A stretch of DNA of 22,790 nucleotides from JAFDVL01 sp031371805 (GTDB lineage Bacteria; Acidobacteriota; Blastocatellia; RBC074): assembly GCA_031371805.1 (NCBI GenBank), contig JANMKB010000155.1, positions 1 to 22,790 of the forward strand. Reading direction: 5' to 3'. This document shows, one piece after another, positions 22,523 to 22,790 of this stretch; the stretch's first letter is position 1; every line of letters begins with the position of its first letter. The notes beneath the pieces are model-generated. The model saw only the letters and a list, made by a program, of their open reading frames with translations. It had not been told where the DNA came from and ran no database searches. A program made the translations under genes and the position numbers.

Positions 22523-22790
22523 ATGGTCAGAAGTAGAAAATTTGCTAAAAAAATTATCGTCCTCATCGCTTTTTTCGGAGCCTTTGCCTGTGCGATTGAT
22601 TCTGCTCAACTCCTGCATTCATCGGCTTTTTCACAACAACAATTATTCGAACACGACGCCATCAATTATCAACAGGCTGACCCGACAGACGCGATTGCTT
22701 CGTTGCAACAACGCCTGGACAAGGGCGAAGTTAAACTGGAGTATTCCGAGGATGGCGGCGGTTATTTGCAATCCGTCCTAAAGCTATTGC
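22523..22790 (+). CDS. Exported protein of unknown function, 3' end outside the window
   Basis: The frame is open from the ATG at 22523 to the window end (89 codons). The N-terminus is a signal peptide or anchor (KFAKKIIVLIAFFGAFACAI), followed by ASLQQRLDKGEVKLEYSED and GGYLQSVLKLL. I recall proteins with this 'LQxRLDxGEVxLEY...GYLxSxLxxL' opening in Acidobacteria and Planctomycetes next to cytochrome c genes, but no family name can be given. No good Shine-Dalgarno is present. It follows the cupin gene by 21 bp and may belong to its operon. Confidence 0.65.
   Translation, partial: MVRSRKFAKKIIVLIAFFGAFACAIDSAQLLHSSAFSQQQLFEHDAINYQQADPTDAIASLQQRLDKGEVKLEYSEDGGGYLQSVLKLL

Noticed and set aside
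22542..22781. 79-aa plus-strand open frame at the window end
   Set aside because: It is in a different frame from the signal-peptide-bearing open frame that starts at 22523 and runs off the window. That frame has far better coding sense.

Overview
The window looks like chromosomal DNA of moderate GC from an environmental heterotroph. The best guess is Acidobacteriota, probably Blastocatellia-like. This rests on a DUF1549/DUF1553 plus DUF1501 exported protein pair, an RHS/YD-repeat remnant of a style I associate with that group, and many short hairpin repeats between genes. The assignment is inference, because there is no rRNA or other marker here.

Layout. 1-2632 is ordinary housekeeping: the 3' part of cinA, plsY behind a heptanucleotide repeat, and a convergent SDR oxidoreductase. 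2633-3035 is non-coding with two REP-like hairpins in inverted orientation. 3036-4539 is an exported CotH-like/FG-GAP protein broken by a frameshift at an A6 run. It converges on a minus-strand pair, a DUF4129 membrane protein and a class II histone-deacetylase-fold enzyme (4544-6544). About 6645-7345 is a decayed RHS-repeat fragment carrying a 20-bp-arm perfect palindrome.

7423-10820 is an AT-richer defence island and the most interesting part. On the minus strand lies a retron: a candidate msr-msd RNA (8665-8857) closed by a 16-bp a1/a2 stem, followed by a reverse transcriptase with the retron NAxxH and VTG motifs and a YADD active site. The RT gene is cut by an exactly 100-bp element (7851-7950) with 25-bp terminal inverted repeats between two TA dinucleotides, i.e. 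a MITE of IS630/Tc1-mariner type. Removing the element and one TA restores a 356-codon frame. Next to the retron is a type II restriction-modification cassette: a beta-class DNA methyltransferase on the plus strand, overlapped tail-to-tail by a PD-(D/E)XK endonuclease, which is itself coupled by an ATGA overlap to a small C-protein-like XRE regulator with a candidate C-box.

10977-11860 holds a zinc-ribbon membrane protein and a small hypothetical gene bracketed by two inverted copies of one hairpin. 11913-14734 is a four-gene minus-strand operon (HD phosphohydrolase, DedA, Pta, Nfu-type Fe-S carrier), divergent from dusB. 16322-19912 is the DUF1549/1553 (with a CxxCH haem motif) and Tat-exported DUF1501 pair, followed by fabI, each ending in a clear terminator. 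21039-22790 contains a 39-aa membrane peptide, a Crp/Fnr regulator, and a divergent 33-aa membrane peptide plus cupin. The window ends inside an exported protein gene.

No tRNA, rRNA, CRISPR array, integrase or complete IS transposase was seen.
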